Assembly (NCBI RefSeq): GCF_000523275.1
Contig: NZ_ATHQ01000001.1
Coordinates: forward strand, 1,061,289 to 1,125,288
Reading direction: 5' to 3'
Length of the DNA stretch: 64,000 nucleotides
Source: Lebetimonas sp. JH292
Lineage (GTDB): Bacteria; Campylobacterota; Campylobacteria; Campylobacterales; Nautiliaceae
Each line of letters starts with the position of its first letter. Position 1 is the stretch's first letter. This document shows positions 38,686 to 47,290 of the stretch, piece by piece. The notes beneath the pieces were generated by a model. The model had not been told where the DNA came from, searched no databases, and saw only the letters and a list, made by a program, of their open reading frames with translations. The position numbers and the translations under genes are program-made.

Positions 38686-38744
38686 TTTTTCTCCATTGAT
38701 TAAAATTTATACAAAAAATTTTTCACTTTAAATTTTATTTAAAG

Positions 38745-38750
38745 TATAAT
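38745..38750 (+). promoter_or_regulatory. glnA promoter -10
   Basis: A consensus TATAAT lies 25 nt before the glnA start, with AAAGGAGAG as ribosome site. No clear -35 is visible, as is usual for sigma-70 promoters in epsilonproteobacteria. Confidence 0.55.
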
Positions 38751-38774
38751 ACTAAAAACAAAAAAGGAGAGCAA

Positions 38775-40241
38775 ATGGAAAACGCAAAAAAATTTTTAAC
38801 TGAATGCAAAGAAAAAGAGATAGAATTTATCGATTTCAGATTTACAGACATAAAAGGGATTTTGCATCATGTGGCTTATGATATAGACAGCATTGATGCT
38901 GAAGTGTTGACACACGGTATTCCTTTTGACGGAAGTTCAATTCCGGCATGGCAGCCTATTAACAATTCAGATATGATTTTAAAACCGGATTTTGAAATAG
39001 GAACACATTTTGTGGACCCTTTCACAGCTGACCCTACAATGGTTGTTTTTTGTGATGTTTTAAATACAGATGGGACTCCATATGAAAAATGTCCTAGAAG
39101 CATTGCAAAAAACGCATTAAAATATATGGAAGAGCAGGGTATTGCGGATGCGGCCTATTTCGGTCCTGAAAATGAATTTTTTGTGTTTGATAACGTAATT
39201 ATCAGAGATGAAATCAACTCTCAATGCTACGAAGTTGATTCAAGCGAAGGTGTATGGAATGATTATGCAGATTTTGGAGATGAACTAAATATCGGTCATA
39301 GACCAAGAACAAAAGGCGGATACTTTCCGGTGCCACCGGTTGATTCTATGATGGATTTAAGAGCTGAAATGGTAAAAGTTTTAAAAGAAGTAGGACTTGA
39401 AACATTTGTTGTTCACCATGAAGTCGGACAGGTTCAGGGAGAAATAGGTGTTAAATTCGGAACATTGGTAGAAGCTGGGGACAATGTTCAAAAACTTAAA
39501 TATGTTGTAAAAATGGTTGCCCATTTAAACGGAAAAACAGCCACATTTATGCCAAAACCTTTATACGGGGATAACGGTAACGGAATGCATACGCACCAGT
39601 CTCTATGGAAAAACGGTAAAAACCTTTTCTATGACGCCAACGGATATGCACATTTAAGCGATGTGGCTAAAAAATATATAGCGGGTGTGTTTGAACATGC
39701 GAATGCGGTTGCTGCGTTTACAAACGCTTCTATGAATTCATACAAAAGACTTCAGCCTGGATTTGAAGCGCCTAATATTTTGGCTTTCAGTGCAAAAAAC
39801 AGAAGTGCAAGCTGCAGAATTCCGTGGGGTGCAGGTGAAAAATCTGTAAGAACAGAATTTAGATTCCCTGACAGTACCTCAAACCCTTATTTGGCATTTA
39901 CGGTAATGATGTTGGCCGGACTTGACGGAATTAAAAATAATCTTGAAATTTATGATGCGGCAAAAGAGCCTTTAAATGAAGATTTGTTTGAACTTAGTCT
40001 TGATGAAATCAAAGAGAGGGGAATAAGAACGCTTCCTGCGACTTTAAGAGAAGCTATTTATGCCGTTGAAGACGAGCTTAAAAATCCCTATAGCTTTTTA
40101 AAAGCAAAACTAAAAGACGGAACACAGGTATTCAGCGACGAATTTATAAAAACATATATTGATTACAAATACGAAACAGAAATTATTCCAGTAGAAGGAA
40201 GACCGCATCCGTATGAATTTATAACTTCATACTCATGCTAA
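38775..40241 (+). CDS. glnA: Glutamine synthetase, type I
   Basis: Forms glutamine from glutamate, ammonia and ATP. Motifs: [11 protein letters not shown] in the beta-grasp domain, [16 protein letters not shown] metal site, [28 protein letters not shown] (ATP site) and [20 protein letters not shown]. At 488 aa it is slightly longer than the 470-aa norm. The usual adenylylation motif (NLYDLPP) is not evident; the corresponding stretch reads [13 protein letters not shown]. The gene sits between pabC and pabB, both of which use glutamine-derived chemistry. Confidence 0.96.
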   Translation: MENAKKFLTECKEKEIEFIDFRFTDIKGILHHVAYDIDSIDAEVLTHGIPFDGSSIPAWQPINNSDMILKPDFEIGTHFVDPFTADPTMVVFCDVLNTDGTPYEKCPRSIAKNALKYMEEQGIADAAYFGPENEFFVFDNVIIRDEINSQCYEVDSSEGVWNDYADFGDELNIGHRPRTKGGYFPVPPVDSMMDLRAEMVKVLKEVGLETFVVHHEVGQVQGEIGVKFGTLVEAGDNVQKLKYVVKMVAHLNGKTATFMPKPLYGDNGNGMHTHQSLWKNGKNLFYDANGYAHLSDVAKKYIAGVFEHANAVAAFTNASMNSYKRLQPGFEAPNILAFSAKNRSASCRIPWGAGEKSVRTEFRFPDSTSNPYLAFTVMMLAGLDGIKNNLEIYDAAKEPLNEDLFELSLDEIKERGIRTLPATLREAIYAVEDELKNPYSFLKAKLKDGTQVFSDEFIKTYIDYKYETEIIPVEGRPHPYEFITSYSC

Positions 40242-40261
40242 TTTCCTCCTTTTTTTCTTTT

Positions 40262-41217
40262 TTAAAGTGGAATGTAAATTTTATTGACTAATTCTTCATA
40301 CTCTTTTTTAGCATCACTGTCAATTGTTATTCCGCCGCCGCTTTTATATATATAGTGAGTAGTGAGTAGTGAATAGTGAGTGGTGAGTTGTGAGTTGTGA
40401 GTAGTGAGTTGTGAGTTGGGTTTTTCAATATAACGAATTATTACGGCGCTCTCAAGAAATGTTTTTTCATCAGTAATCCCAAAAATTCCGGTATAAAAAC
40501 CTCTTTCGTAACCTTCAATCCTTTTAATAATTTCAACGGTTTTTTTCTTTGGTGTTCCGCTTATACTGCCGGCTGGTAAGAGTTTTAAAATCAGCTCAAG
40601 CCAGTTTTTCTGCCAGTTATTTAATGTCGCTTCGATTTCGCTGCTAACCTGCAAGAGTTCTTTTTTCCCGGCTTTTATTTTATCGATAAAACGGAATTTA
40701 TTTACTTTTATATTTTTTCCGACGATTCCCAAATCGTTTCTTAATAAATCCACAACCATGGTATGCTCGGCCATTTCTTTGATATTATTTAAAATCAGCT
40801 TTTTTGCGTTTGGAATATGGGCTTCAATTGTACCTTTCATAGGGTATGTATATATTTTATTGTTTTTTATTTTTATAAATCTTTCAGGAGAGAAACATAC
40901 AAATTTATTTTTAAAATATAATTTAAAAGGGGCTTTTGAGTAATAAAAAATGGTAAGCAGATCCCAATTAGTTTCTATTTTTGTAGGAAAAGTGAGATTT
41001 AATAAATATGTGTTTCCTTTTTTAATTTCTTCAATTACTTCATTGAAAGCTTTTTGATATCTTTTAAAAGAAATAGGGTGTTTTTTAAGATTAATTCTTT
41101 TTTTTCAGGTTTTTTAGGCAGTAATTTAAAATTAGGAAAAGTAAAATAGATATTTTTTAAATTTTTAACTTCATCAATAAAAATATTTCCGTCAAAATCT
41201 ATTAAAAAAAATTTCAT
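40262..41217 (-). pseudogene. pabB: Aminodeoxychorismate synthase component I PabB, out of frame at an A8 tract
   Basis: The start at 41217 encodes MKFFLIDFDG and PKKPEKK, then shifts. From about 41100 the conserved protein continues in another phase: HPISFKRYQKAFNEV, GNTYLLNLTFP, FVCFSPERFIKI, MKGTIEAH, VVDLLRNDLG, LLPAGSISGTPKKKTVEII and KSGGGITIDSD, through 40262. Adding one A to the A8 run (T8 at 41098-41105 on the plus strand) restores a single frame of about 318 aa. Near the C terminus a 63-nt heptad array adds three 7-residue repeats (NSQLTTH, NSQLTTH, YSLLTTH) between YIEKP and YIYKSGGG. It may be phase-variable, mutated or mis-sequenced. Confidence 0.82.
40355..40417. repeat. Nine-unit heptad array inside pabB
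   Basis: Nine tandem GTGANTN units (GTGAGTA, GTGAGTA, GTGAATA, GTGAGTG, GTGAGTT, GTGAGTT, GTGAGTA, GTGAGTT, GTGAGTT) total 63 nt, or 21 codons, so the array is in frame as it stands. It is the longest array in the window. Any change of one or two units would break the conserved C-terminal active-site region. Confidence 0.95.
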
Positions 41218-41224
41218 TTTTTAT

Positions 41225-42097
41225 TTAACTTAACAAATATTTAAGTATTCCCATTCTCACCGCAACTCCGTTTTTTACCTGCTCAAGCACCAAACATCTT
41301 TTATCTCTCAACACTTCATCATCAATATCTATGTTTCTGTGAACAGGCCCCGGGTGCATTATAAAGATATTTTTATCTTTAATTAATTTTTTGGTAATTT
41401 TAAAATTCTGGGCGTAATCTTCAAGTGAAGCAAATGTGGCGTTTTGGTGTCTTTCAGTCTGGGTTCTAAGACTGATTATCGCATCACTGATTTCAATTGC
41501 CTTTTTTAAATTATACGTGGTCTTTAAATGTGTTTTTGGTAAAAACTGAGGGGGACCCACTAAAATAACATTTGCCCCAAACCTACTAAAGAGTTCAATA
41601 TCGGAATTTGCAACCCTTGAATTTCTGATATCCCCTACGATTGATATTGTTTTGCCTTCAAGTGAATTCCATCTTTGAAGCAGTGTAAACAGATCAAGAA
41701 GCCCCTGGGTGGGATGCTGGTGGGCTCCGTCGCCCGCATTGATAATGGAGCATTTAACATAACGTGAGAGAATTTTTGGAACGCCTGAGCGGTTGTGTCT
41801 TACCACTATTGCATCAGGCCCCATAGCATCAAGGTTTGCAGCGGTATCGTATAAAGTTTCTCCTTTTGCGGTTGAACTTCTTGCCACATCCAGGTTAACC
41901 ACATCAGCACCTAATCTTTTTGCTGCAATTTCAAAGCTGCTTCTTGTACGGGTGGAATTTTCAAAAAAAATATTTATAATTAGCTTTCCTTTTAAGTCAT
42001 CTCTTTTCTTTTCATCTAAAAAATTTTTAGCATATGTGAATATTTGTAATATTTCATGTTTTTTTAATTCTTTTGTATGGGTTAAATGTTTTGACAT
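41225..42097 (-). CDS. pyrB: Aspartate carbamoyltransferase PyrB
   Basis: Catalytic subunit that joins carbamoyl phosphate and aspartate in pyrimidine synthesis. Motifs: [21 protein letters not shown] (carbamoyl-phosphate site, about residue 50), [15 protein letters not shown], and [14 protein letters not shown] near the C terminus. At 290 aa it has the expected length. No pyrI is adjacent. It is the first gene after a divergent promoter region and may be co-transcribed with pabB downstream. Confidence 0.96.
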   Translation of the reverse strand: MSKHLTHTKELKKHEILQIFTYAKNFLDEKKRDDLKGKLIINIFFENSTRTRSSFEIAAKRLGADVVNLDVARSSTAKGETLYDTAANLDAMGPDAIVVRHNRSGVPKILSRYVKCSIINAGDGAHQHPTQGLLDLFTLLQRWNSLEGKTISIVGDIRNSRVANSDIELFSRFGANVILVGPPQFLPKTHLKTTYNLKKAIEISDAIISLRTQTERHQNATFASLEDYAQNFKITKKLIKDKNIFIMHPGPVHRNIDIDDEVLRDKRCLVLEQVKNGVAVRMGILKYLLS

Positions 42098-42148
42098 TTA
42101 ATTCCTTTTTTGTATAATTATATTATATCTTTAAAAAAAGGAGAAGTT
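42098..42148. promoter_or_regulatory. Divergent promoter between pyrB and the small membrane protein gene
   Basis: The 51-nt spacer contains TATAAT-like hexamers readable on both strands (GTATAATTATATTATATC, about 42111-42128). It ends in an AAAAGGAG ribosome site for the plus-strand gene, so both neighbours can start here. Confidence 0.5.
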
Positions 42149-42247
42149 ATGGGTTTTGGAACAGTTTTATCAAGTGCATTTATTACAGCTTTAGCTTTTG
42201 TTGTTATAATGTATGTTTTACTTTTTAAAAGTTCGCCAGAAAATTAA
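42149..42247 (+). CDS. Small single-pass membrane protein (32 aa)
   Basis: M-G-F-G-T-V-L-S-S-A-F-I-T-A is followed by a hydrophobic helix (LAFVVIMYVLLF) and a short polar tail KSSPEN. A strong AAGGAG site at 42138-42143 and a TATAAT upstream support expression. The stop overlaps the end of the convergent cmoB by 4 nt. It could be a small respiratory-complex or stress membrane peptide, but I recognise no family. Confidence 0.6.
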   Translation: MGFGTVLSSAFITALAFVVIMYVLLFKSSPEN

Positions 42248-43134
42248 TTTTTAAGTTTTAAATATACTCTAAGAGGAGGGGGATACCCTTCTATTGTTTT
42301 ACTTTGGTCAACACTCAAAAAATGATTTAGACTTTCACCTTCAATCCATTCAGTTTTTCGCTGCTCTTCGGTAGTTGTGTATTTTTTGCCTAAAAATTGA
42401 ATGTCTTTAAATTTAGCTTTTTTTAGCCAGTTATAAAGGGTTTTTAAAGTAGGTATAAAATAGACATTTTTCATTTTTGCATATCTCACGGGAGTTAGGG
42501 CGATTTCTTCTTCTCCTTCAATAATTAATGTATCAAGTATAACTTCGCCATTTTCCTTTAGACCTTTTTTTAGCTCTTTTAGCATTGTAATAGGGTCTGG
42601 CCTATGGTATAAAACACCCATGCAAAAAATTAAATCAAATTTTTTAGGGTAATAAGGAATATGCTCAACTCCAAGAAGTTTGTATTTAATATTGCTTTTT
42701 ATAAATTTGTTAATAAAGTCGAACTGAAGGTTAAATAAAGCACTTGGGTCAAATATTTCTATGTTTTTTGGATTCATTTCAAGCATTCTAAAAGCATAAT
42801 ATCCGTTATTTCCTCCCACATCTAAAATATCTTTATTTTCTAAATCTAAAAAAGGCTTAATAATATTCCATTTTATATAGCTTCTCCATTCGGTGTCTAT
42901 AAAAATGTCATTTATTTTAAAAGGTCCTTTTCTCCAGGGCTTTAGCATTTTTGCAATTTCTAAAATTTCTTTATCATCTTTTTCAGTTTCAATTTTAATT
43001 ATATCATCTAATATATACTTGGAACTTGGAACTTGGAACTTGGCTACTTTTTCATAAATCGGTTTAATATTTTTCCATTCAAACCATTTTTGCCTTTCTT
43101 TTAGTATATCTTCAATATTTAATTTATTATCCAT
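42244..43134 (-). CDS. cmoB: tRNA U34 carboxymethyltransferase CmoB
   Basis: Transfers a carboxymethyl group from carboxy-SAM to hydroxyuridine 34 of tRNA. Motifs: RQKWFEWKNIKPIY near the start, the PWRKGPF and EWRSYIKWN blocks typical of CmoB, the SAM site ILDVGGNNGYYAFRML (about residue 100) and MGVLYHRPDPITML. At 296 aa it is slightly short of the E. coli protein, as in other epsilons. A four-unit heptad array is embedded in frame near residue 33 (VAKFQVPSSKY). Confidence 0.9.
   Translation of the reverse strand: MDNKLNIEDILKERQKWFEWKNIKPIYEKVAKFQVPSSKYILDDIIKIETEKDDKEILEIAKMLKPWRKGPFKINDIFIDTEWRSYIKWNIIKPFLDLENKDILDVGGNNGYYAFRMLEMNPKNIEIFDPSALFNLQFDFINKFIKSNIKYKLLGVEHIPYYPKKFDLIFCMGVLYHRPDPITMLKELKKGLKENGEVILDTLIIEGEEEIALTPVRYAKMKNVYFIPTLKTLYNWLKKAKFKDIQFLGKKYTTTEEQRKTEWIEGESLNHFLSVDQSKTIEGYPPPLRVYLKLKN
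43017..43044. repeat. Heptad array inside cmoB
   Basis: ACTTGGA three times and ACTTGGC, followed by TACTTT, is the same element as in truB (32558-32584). Here the reading frame is preserved across it. Confidence 0.9.
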
Positions 43135-43147
43135 TATACATTCTCCA

Positions 43148-43336
43148 TTAATTGCAGTTTAAACATATTTTTTTCTTTTTATGTTTGAAATTATATATAT
43201 TGTTATCGCATTTTTTATAATATACTCCATATAAATCATAATTTTCGTGACACTGTGGATAATAATTCAAAGAAACACCCTCTTTATTTACACATCCAAG
43301 GAAAAAAAATGGTAATATAATCAATAGATATTTCAT
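43148..43336 (-). CDS. Small lipoprotein
   Basis: 62 aa with a lipoprotein signal, MKYLLIILPFFFLGC (lipobox FLGC at residue 15). The mature part is short, Tyr- and Lys-rich, with further Cys in YPQCHENY, YKKCDNN and the final CLNCN. Those Cys could bind metal or form disulfides. It lies just upstream of cmoB. The family is not recognised. Confidence 0.6.
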   Translation of the reverse strand: MKYLLIILPFFFLGCVNKEGVSLNYYPQCHENYDLYGVYYKKCDNNIYNFKHKKKKICLNCN

Positions 43337-43373
43337 AAAAAAACCTTTTTTTAAATTATACCAAAGGATAAAA

Positions 43374-44558
43374 ATGGAAGTGCTTAAAATATTTGAAAAA
43401 ATAACAAAAATTCCCCATTGCAGCGGAAATACGGAAAAAATAAGGGATTTTATAGTTGATTTTGCAAAAAATGAAGGTTTTAATGTAAAAGTGGATAAAG
43501 CGGGAAATATTTTGGCTTTCAGCGAAAAGCCTTTAATTTGTCTGCAGTCCCATATAGATATGGTATGTGTTGGAAAAGCTCCGAATATTGAAATTGAAAG
43601 TGACGGAGAGTGGATGTGGGCTAAAAATTCATCACTCGGGGCTGATAACGGAATAGGTGTGGCAATTATGCTTTATTTAATGAAAAAATACAAAAATATT
43701 GAATATCTTTTTACAAATGATGAAGAAATAGGACTTATAGGGGCTTTTAATTTAGAACTTAAAATAAATTCCCCATATCTTCTTAATCTTGACAGCGAAG
43801 ATGAAAATATTTATATAGGATGTGCCGGAGGGGTTGATGCTGTTATAAATTATCCTTTAGAAAAAGTTAAAAAAAAAGGTTTTATTGCAAATATTAAAAT
43901 AGATAATCTGCCTGGTGGCCACAGCGGTGTTGATATTCACAAAAATATTCCAAATGCTATAAAAGAGTTAATTAGTTGTGTGAATGAAGTGGCTGAATTT
44001 AGAGGGGGTGAAAGAAGAAACTCCATTGCCAAAAGTGCGAGTGTAAAAGAGTTTTTTGAAAACAGTTACGGCATGGAAGTAGAAGTTTTTGACGGGGAAT
44101 ATGTAAAATTTTTAAGAAATCTACCTCACGGGGTTTTAGAATATGACTTTGAATTTAATGTTGTAAATAAATCAATTAATTTAGCAATAGTGGAAAATGA
44201 AAAAATAATAATGTCACTTAGGGCAAATTCAAATGAAGCTTTAGATGAGGTAAAAGAATATTTAAAATCCAAAGCAGCAGGGGCTGATGTTAAATTTGAA
44301 GGAGAATATCCGGCGTGGAAACCCGAAATCAGCAAGCTTGCCGAAATGTTAAAAGAACTTACAAATTTTGATTTTAAGGTTATTCACGCCGGGCTTGAAT
44401 GTGCGGTGCTTAAAAATAAATTTCCAGATGTTTCCATGGCATCAATCGGTCCTGTCATAGAAAATCCGCATTCAGTAAGAGAAAGGGTAAATATAAAATC
44501 AATTCAAAAAACTGTGGATATAGTAGAAAAACTGTTACAAAAAGTTACAAATAATTAA
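43374..44558 (+). CDS. pepD: Aminoacyl-histidine dipeptidase-like peptidase (M20, PepD)
   Basis: Zinc dipeptidase acting on short cytosolic peptides. Metal-binding blocks are in order: LQSHIDMVCVG (His-x-Asp, about residue 60), SLGADNGIGVAIML, FTNDEEIGLIGA with the catalytic Glu, NLDSED and, near the end, IENPHSVRERV. A dimerisation domain with NLPGGHSGVDI-like PGGHSG lies in the middle. At 394 aa it is shorter than the E. coli enzyme (485 aa), as in other epsilon members. Confidence 0.88.
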   Translation: MEVLKIFEKITKIPHCSGNTEKIRDFIVDFAKNEGFNVKVDKAGNILAFSEKPLICLQSHIDMVCVGKAPNIEIESDGEWMWAKNSSLGADNGIGVAIMLYLMKKYKNIEYLFTNDEEIGLIGAFNLELKINSPYLLNLDSEDENIYIGCAGGVDAVINYPLEKVKKKGFIANIKIDNLPGGHSGVDIHKNIPNAIKELISCVNEVAEFRGGERRNSIAKSASVKEFFENSYGMEVEVFDGEYVKFLRNLPHGVLEYDFEFNVVNKSINLAIVENEKIIMSLRANSNEALDEVKEYLKSKAAGADVKFEGEYPAWKPEISKLAEMLKELTNFDFKVIHAGLECAVLKNKFPDVSMASIGPVIENPHSVRERVNIKSIQKTVDIVEKLLQKVTNN

Positions 44559-44631
44559 ATAAAAATTAATAAAAAACGACCTTTTTTATCTGAAAGAGTA
44601 TGATAATAATAGAAAATAAAAAAGGCTTTAA

Positions 44632-45012
44632 ATGAATATGTATAAAATTATTTCCGGATTTTTCTTTATTCTTGCCATGACCGTTAATTTCGGGTTTTTT
44701 TACGGTGACCCCACTGTAATCGAGCAGCACAGCGCCTGGGAGCTCTTTTTTGCAATTATTGTAAATTTAGTCGCCACGACAATGAAACTGGGTGATAAAA
44801 CACAGCTCGGTGCGGTTTTACTGGCCACAAGTCTTGTTGCCGATTTACAGCTTATACTCTCTTCCATTGTATGGGCTGTAGCACTTTACGGTTTTAAAAA
44901 TTTCAATGTCACGACAGCTGTAACCATTGTTTCTCTTTCCGGAGGGGCACTCTTAGCTAATATTGTTTCTGTTATTTTGTTTATGGCGGATACCATTAAG
45001 TCAAAAAGATAA
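44632..45012 (+). CDS. DUF6394-type membrane protein
   Basis: 126 aa with about four hydrophobic segments (IISGFFFILAMTVNFGFFYG, ELFFAIIVNLVATTMKL, LGAVLLATSLVADLQLIL and a C-terminal IVSVILFM). It resembles the DUF6394 family, small inner-membrane proteins of unknown function. It ends 2 nt before the potassium-channel gene and a -10-like TATGATAAT precedes it, so the two form a unit and it may be an auxiliary channel subunit (inference). Confidence 0.7.
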   Translation: MNMYKIISGFFFILAMTVNFGFFYGDPTVIEQHSAWELFFAIIVNLVATTMKLGDKTQLGAVLLATSLVADLQLILSSIVWAVALYGFKNFNVTTAVTIVSLSGGALLANIVSVILFMADTIKSKR

Positions 45013-45014
45013 AA

Positions 45015-46646
45015 ATGAACAATCAGGCAATCTGGATTATTTTAAAAAAATTAAGGGCTCCTTTTCTGGTTTTACTGCTTACCTTTTCCATTTCTATAAC
45101 AGGGCTTATGTTAATTCCTGCGGTGGATAATCAGGGGCATATTTATCATCTTAATTTTTTCGATGCGTTTTATTTTGTAAGTTATATGGCTACTACCATA
45201 GGATTCGGGGAAGGTCCGTATGCTTTTACATATCCTCAGAAACTGTGGGTGACTTTTTCAATATATTTAACGGTTATTGGATGGTTTTATGCAATAGGAA
45301 CCATTGTGGCGCTGATTCAGGACGAATCACTTAAAAAGGCTATTAATATAGGAAAATTTATTAAACAGGTAAAATCTTTAAGGGAAGAGTTTTTTATTGT
45401 TTTGGGATATAACAGAATTACAAAAGAGATTATAAACAATTCAGATTTTAGATTTGTTGTTATAGACAAAAGTGAAGTTAAAACAGATGAACTGAATTTG
45501 GAAAATTTCAATCCGATTGTGCCTGCTATTGCCGGAGACGCTACAAATGAAATTATTTTAAAATATGCAGGAATAGAGTCAAAATACTGCAGGGGCGTTA
45601 TATCTCTTTTTGAAAATGATGCAAAAAATATGCAAATAGCCACAATATGTAAACTATTAAATCCAAATGTTGATTTAATTGTAAAAGCCACTTCAAAAAG
45701 TCAGGAGAATTATTATAAATCACTTGGGATTAAATATATTAAAAATCCTTTTAAAATAATTTCAGAAAGGATTTTTCTGAATCTCACCAAACCGTATATA
45801 TGGCTTTTGGAACTTTGGGCTTTCGGGCATAAATTAATGTTGGAAAAAAATGATTTTTTACCCAAAGGCAAATATCTGATTTGCGGATACGGAAGGATGG
45901 GACAGGCTTTGGAAAACGGATTAAAAAGAGCGAATATGCAGTTTGATATTTTAAAAATAGAAACAGAAGATTATGAAAAAGAAAAAGGAACGGTAATTTT
46001 CGGAGATGAAGAAGACAGAAAATTACTTGAAAAATTAGATATTAAAAATACACAGGCTATAATCGCCGCTACCAATAACGATTTATTGAATTTAACTATT
46101 ATTAACAAAGCAAAAAAATTAAATCCGTCCATATATACTATTGCAAGGGAAAATTCCCTAGATGATATCACCATTTTTCAGGCTGCTAAAATTGACAGAA
46201 TCTATGTATTGGAAAAAATTACGGCAGAATATACAATTACAAATATTTCCAGGCCTTTGGTGGATTCTTTTATTAATGAAATAAGAAAAAAAGAGAATCA
46301 ATGGGCCGAAGTAATAATTAATATGTTAAGAAACATAGCGGGGGACGACCCTCTTTATTACGAAATCACAATAAATAAAGAAAACGCATACGCCCTTATG
46401 TTAAAACTTCAAAAAAGAAAAATTACATTAGGCGATATTAGAAAATCAAGGGAAAACAGAAATGAACTTTTACATATTGTTTATCTGCTTTTGAAAAGGG
46501 GTGAGAATATTATTCTTATGCCGGGCCCCGATACAGAAATTCAGGAAAACGACAAACTGCTGATTGCTTCCGACAATGAAAATCTGGAAGATTTTGAATA
46601 TATCATAAATAATATTTATGAGCTTGAATATGTTCTCGGAGAATAA
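45015..46646 (+). CDS. Potassium channel with two RCK (TrkA-N) domains
   Basis: 543-aa membrane channel. A helix (FLVLLLTFSISITGLMLI), then a pore loop with the selectivity filter TTIGFGEGP (about residue 60) and a second helix are followed by two cytosolic nucleotide-binding RCK domains. The first starts EFFIVLGYNRITKEI; the second starts YLICGYGRMGQALENGL. TrkA-C-type segments follow. This layout allows gating by NAD(H), nucleotides or ions. It is co-transcribed with the DUF6394 gene. Confidence 0.88.
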   Translation: MNNQAIWIILKKLRAPFLVLLLTFSISITGLMLIPAVDNQGHIYHLNFFDAFYFVSYMATTIGFGEGPYAFTYPQKLWVTFSIYLTVIGWFYAIGTIVALIQDESLKKAINIGKFIKQVKSLREEFFIVLGYNRITKEIINNSDFRFVVIDKSEVKTDELNLENFNPIVPAIAGDATNEIILKYAGIESKYCRGVISLFENDAKNMQIATICKLLNPNVDLIVKATSKSQENYYKSLGIKYIKNPFKIISERIFLNLTKPYIWLLELWAFGHKLMLEKNDFLPKGKYLICGYGRMGQALENGLKRANMQFDILKIETEDYEKEKGTVIFGDEEDRKLLEKLDIKNTQAIIAATNNDLLNLTIINKAKKLNPSIYTIARENSLDDITIFQAAKIDRIYVLEKITAEYTITNISRPLVDSFINEIRKKENQWAEVIINMLRNIAGDDPLYYEITINKENAYALMLKLQKRKITLGDIRKSRENRNELLHIVYLLLKRGENIILMPGPDTEIQENDKLLIASDNENLEDFEYIINNIYELEYVLGE

Positions 46647-46666
46647 AATTAAAAAAAGGAGAAAAC

Positions 46667-47290
46667 ATGGCAACTAAACTTTTTGAGGGGGTAAAAGAGT
46701 TTAAAAAAGAGGATTTTGAATCCCATAAAAAACTTTTTAATGAATTAAAAAAAGGCCAGAATCCCCATACTTTTTTCGTAGGCTGCAGCGACAGCAGGGT
46801 AGTGCCGAATGTAATTACTAAAACGCTTCCTGGTGAGCTTTTTGTAGTAAGAAATATTGCAAATGTTATTCCTCCCTATAAGGCAAGCGGTGAGACTGCT
46901 TACAAATGTACGGCAAGTGCACTTGAATATGCGGTAGAGTATCTGGAAGTCAGAAATATTGTGGTTTGCGGGCACAGTAACTGCGGAGGTTTAAAAGCCC
47001 TTTTTTATGATGAGGAAAAATTAAACAAACTTCCTATTGTTAAAAAATGGCTGAGTCTGCTCGATGATGTAAAAAAAAGTGTGGGCCATATTGAGGATGT
47101 TGCATTTAGGGAATGGGAGATTGAGCATTTAAATATATTAAAACAGATAGATAATTTAACTACATATCCGTTTGTTGAAGAGAGATTTAAAGAAGGTAAA
47201 TTAAATATTTTCGGTTGGTATTATATAATTGAAACAGGTGAAGTTTATAATTATAATTTTGAAACAAGGGAATTTGAGCTTATAAATTAA
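46667..47290 (+). CDS. Beta-class carbonic anhydrase
   Basis: Interconverts CO2 and bicarbonate, supplying bicarbonate for carboxylases in an autotroph. Zinc ligands lie in FFVGCSDSRVVPN (Cys-x-Asp-x-Arg) and VVCGHSNCGGLKAL (His-x2-Cys). Length 207 aa and no signal peptide indicate a cytosolic enzyme. AAAAAGGAG precedes the ATG. The gene overlaps the convergent amidase by 4 nt. Confidence 0.95.
   Translation: MATKLFEGVKEFKKEDFESHKKLFNELKKGQNPHTFFVGCSDSRVVPNVITKTLPGELFVVRNIANVIPPYKASGETAYKCTASALEYAVEYLEVRNIVVCGHSNCGGLKALFYDEEKLNKLPIVKKWLSLLDDVKKSVGHIEDVAFREWEIEHLNILKQIDNLTTYPFVEERFKEGKLNIFGWYYIIETGEVYNYNFETREFELIN

Noticed and set aside
40355-40417. CRISPR array
   Set aside because: Units are 7 nt with no unique spacers and the array is inside pabB; no cas genes are in the window.
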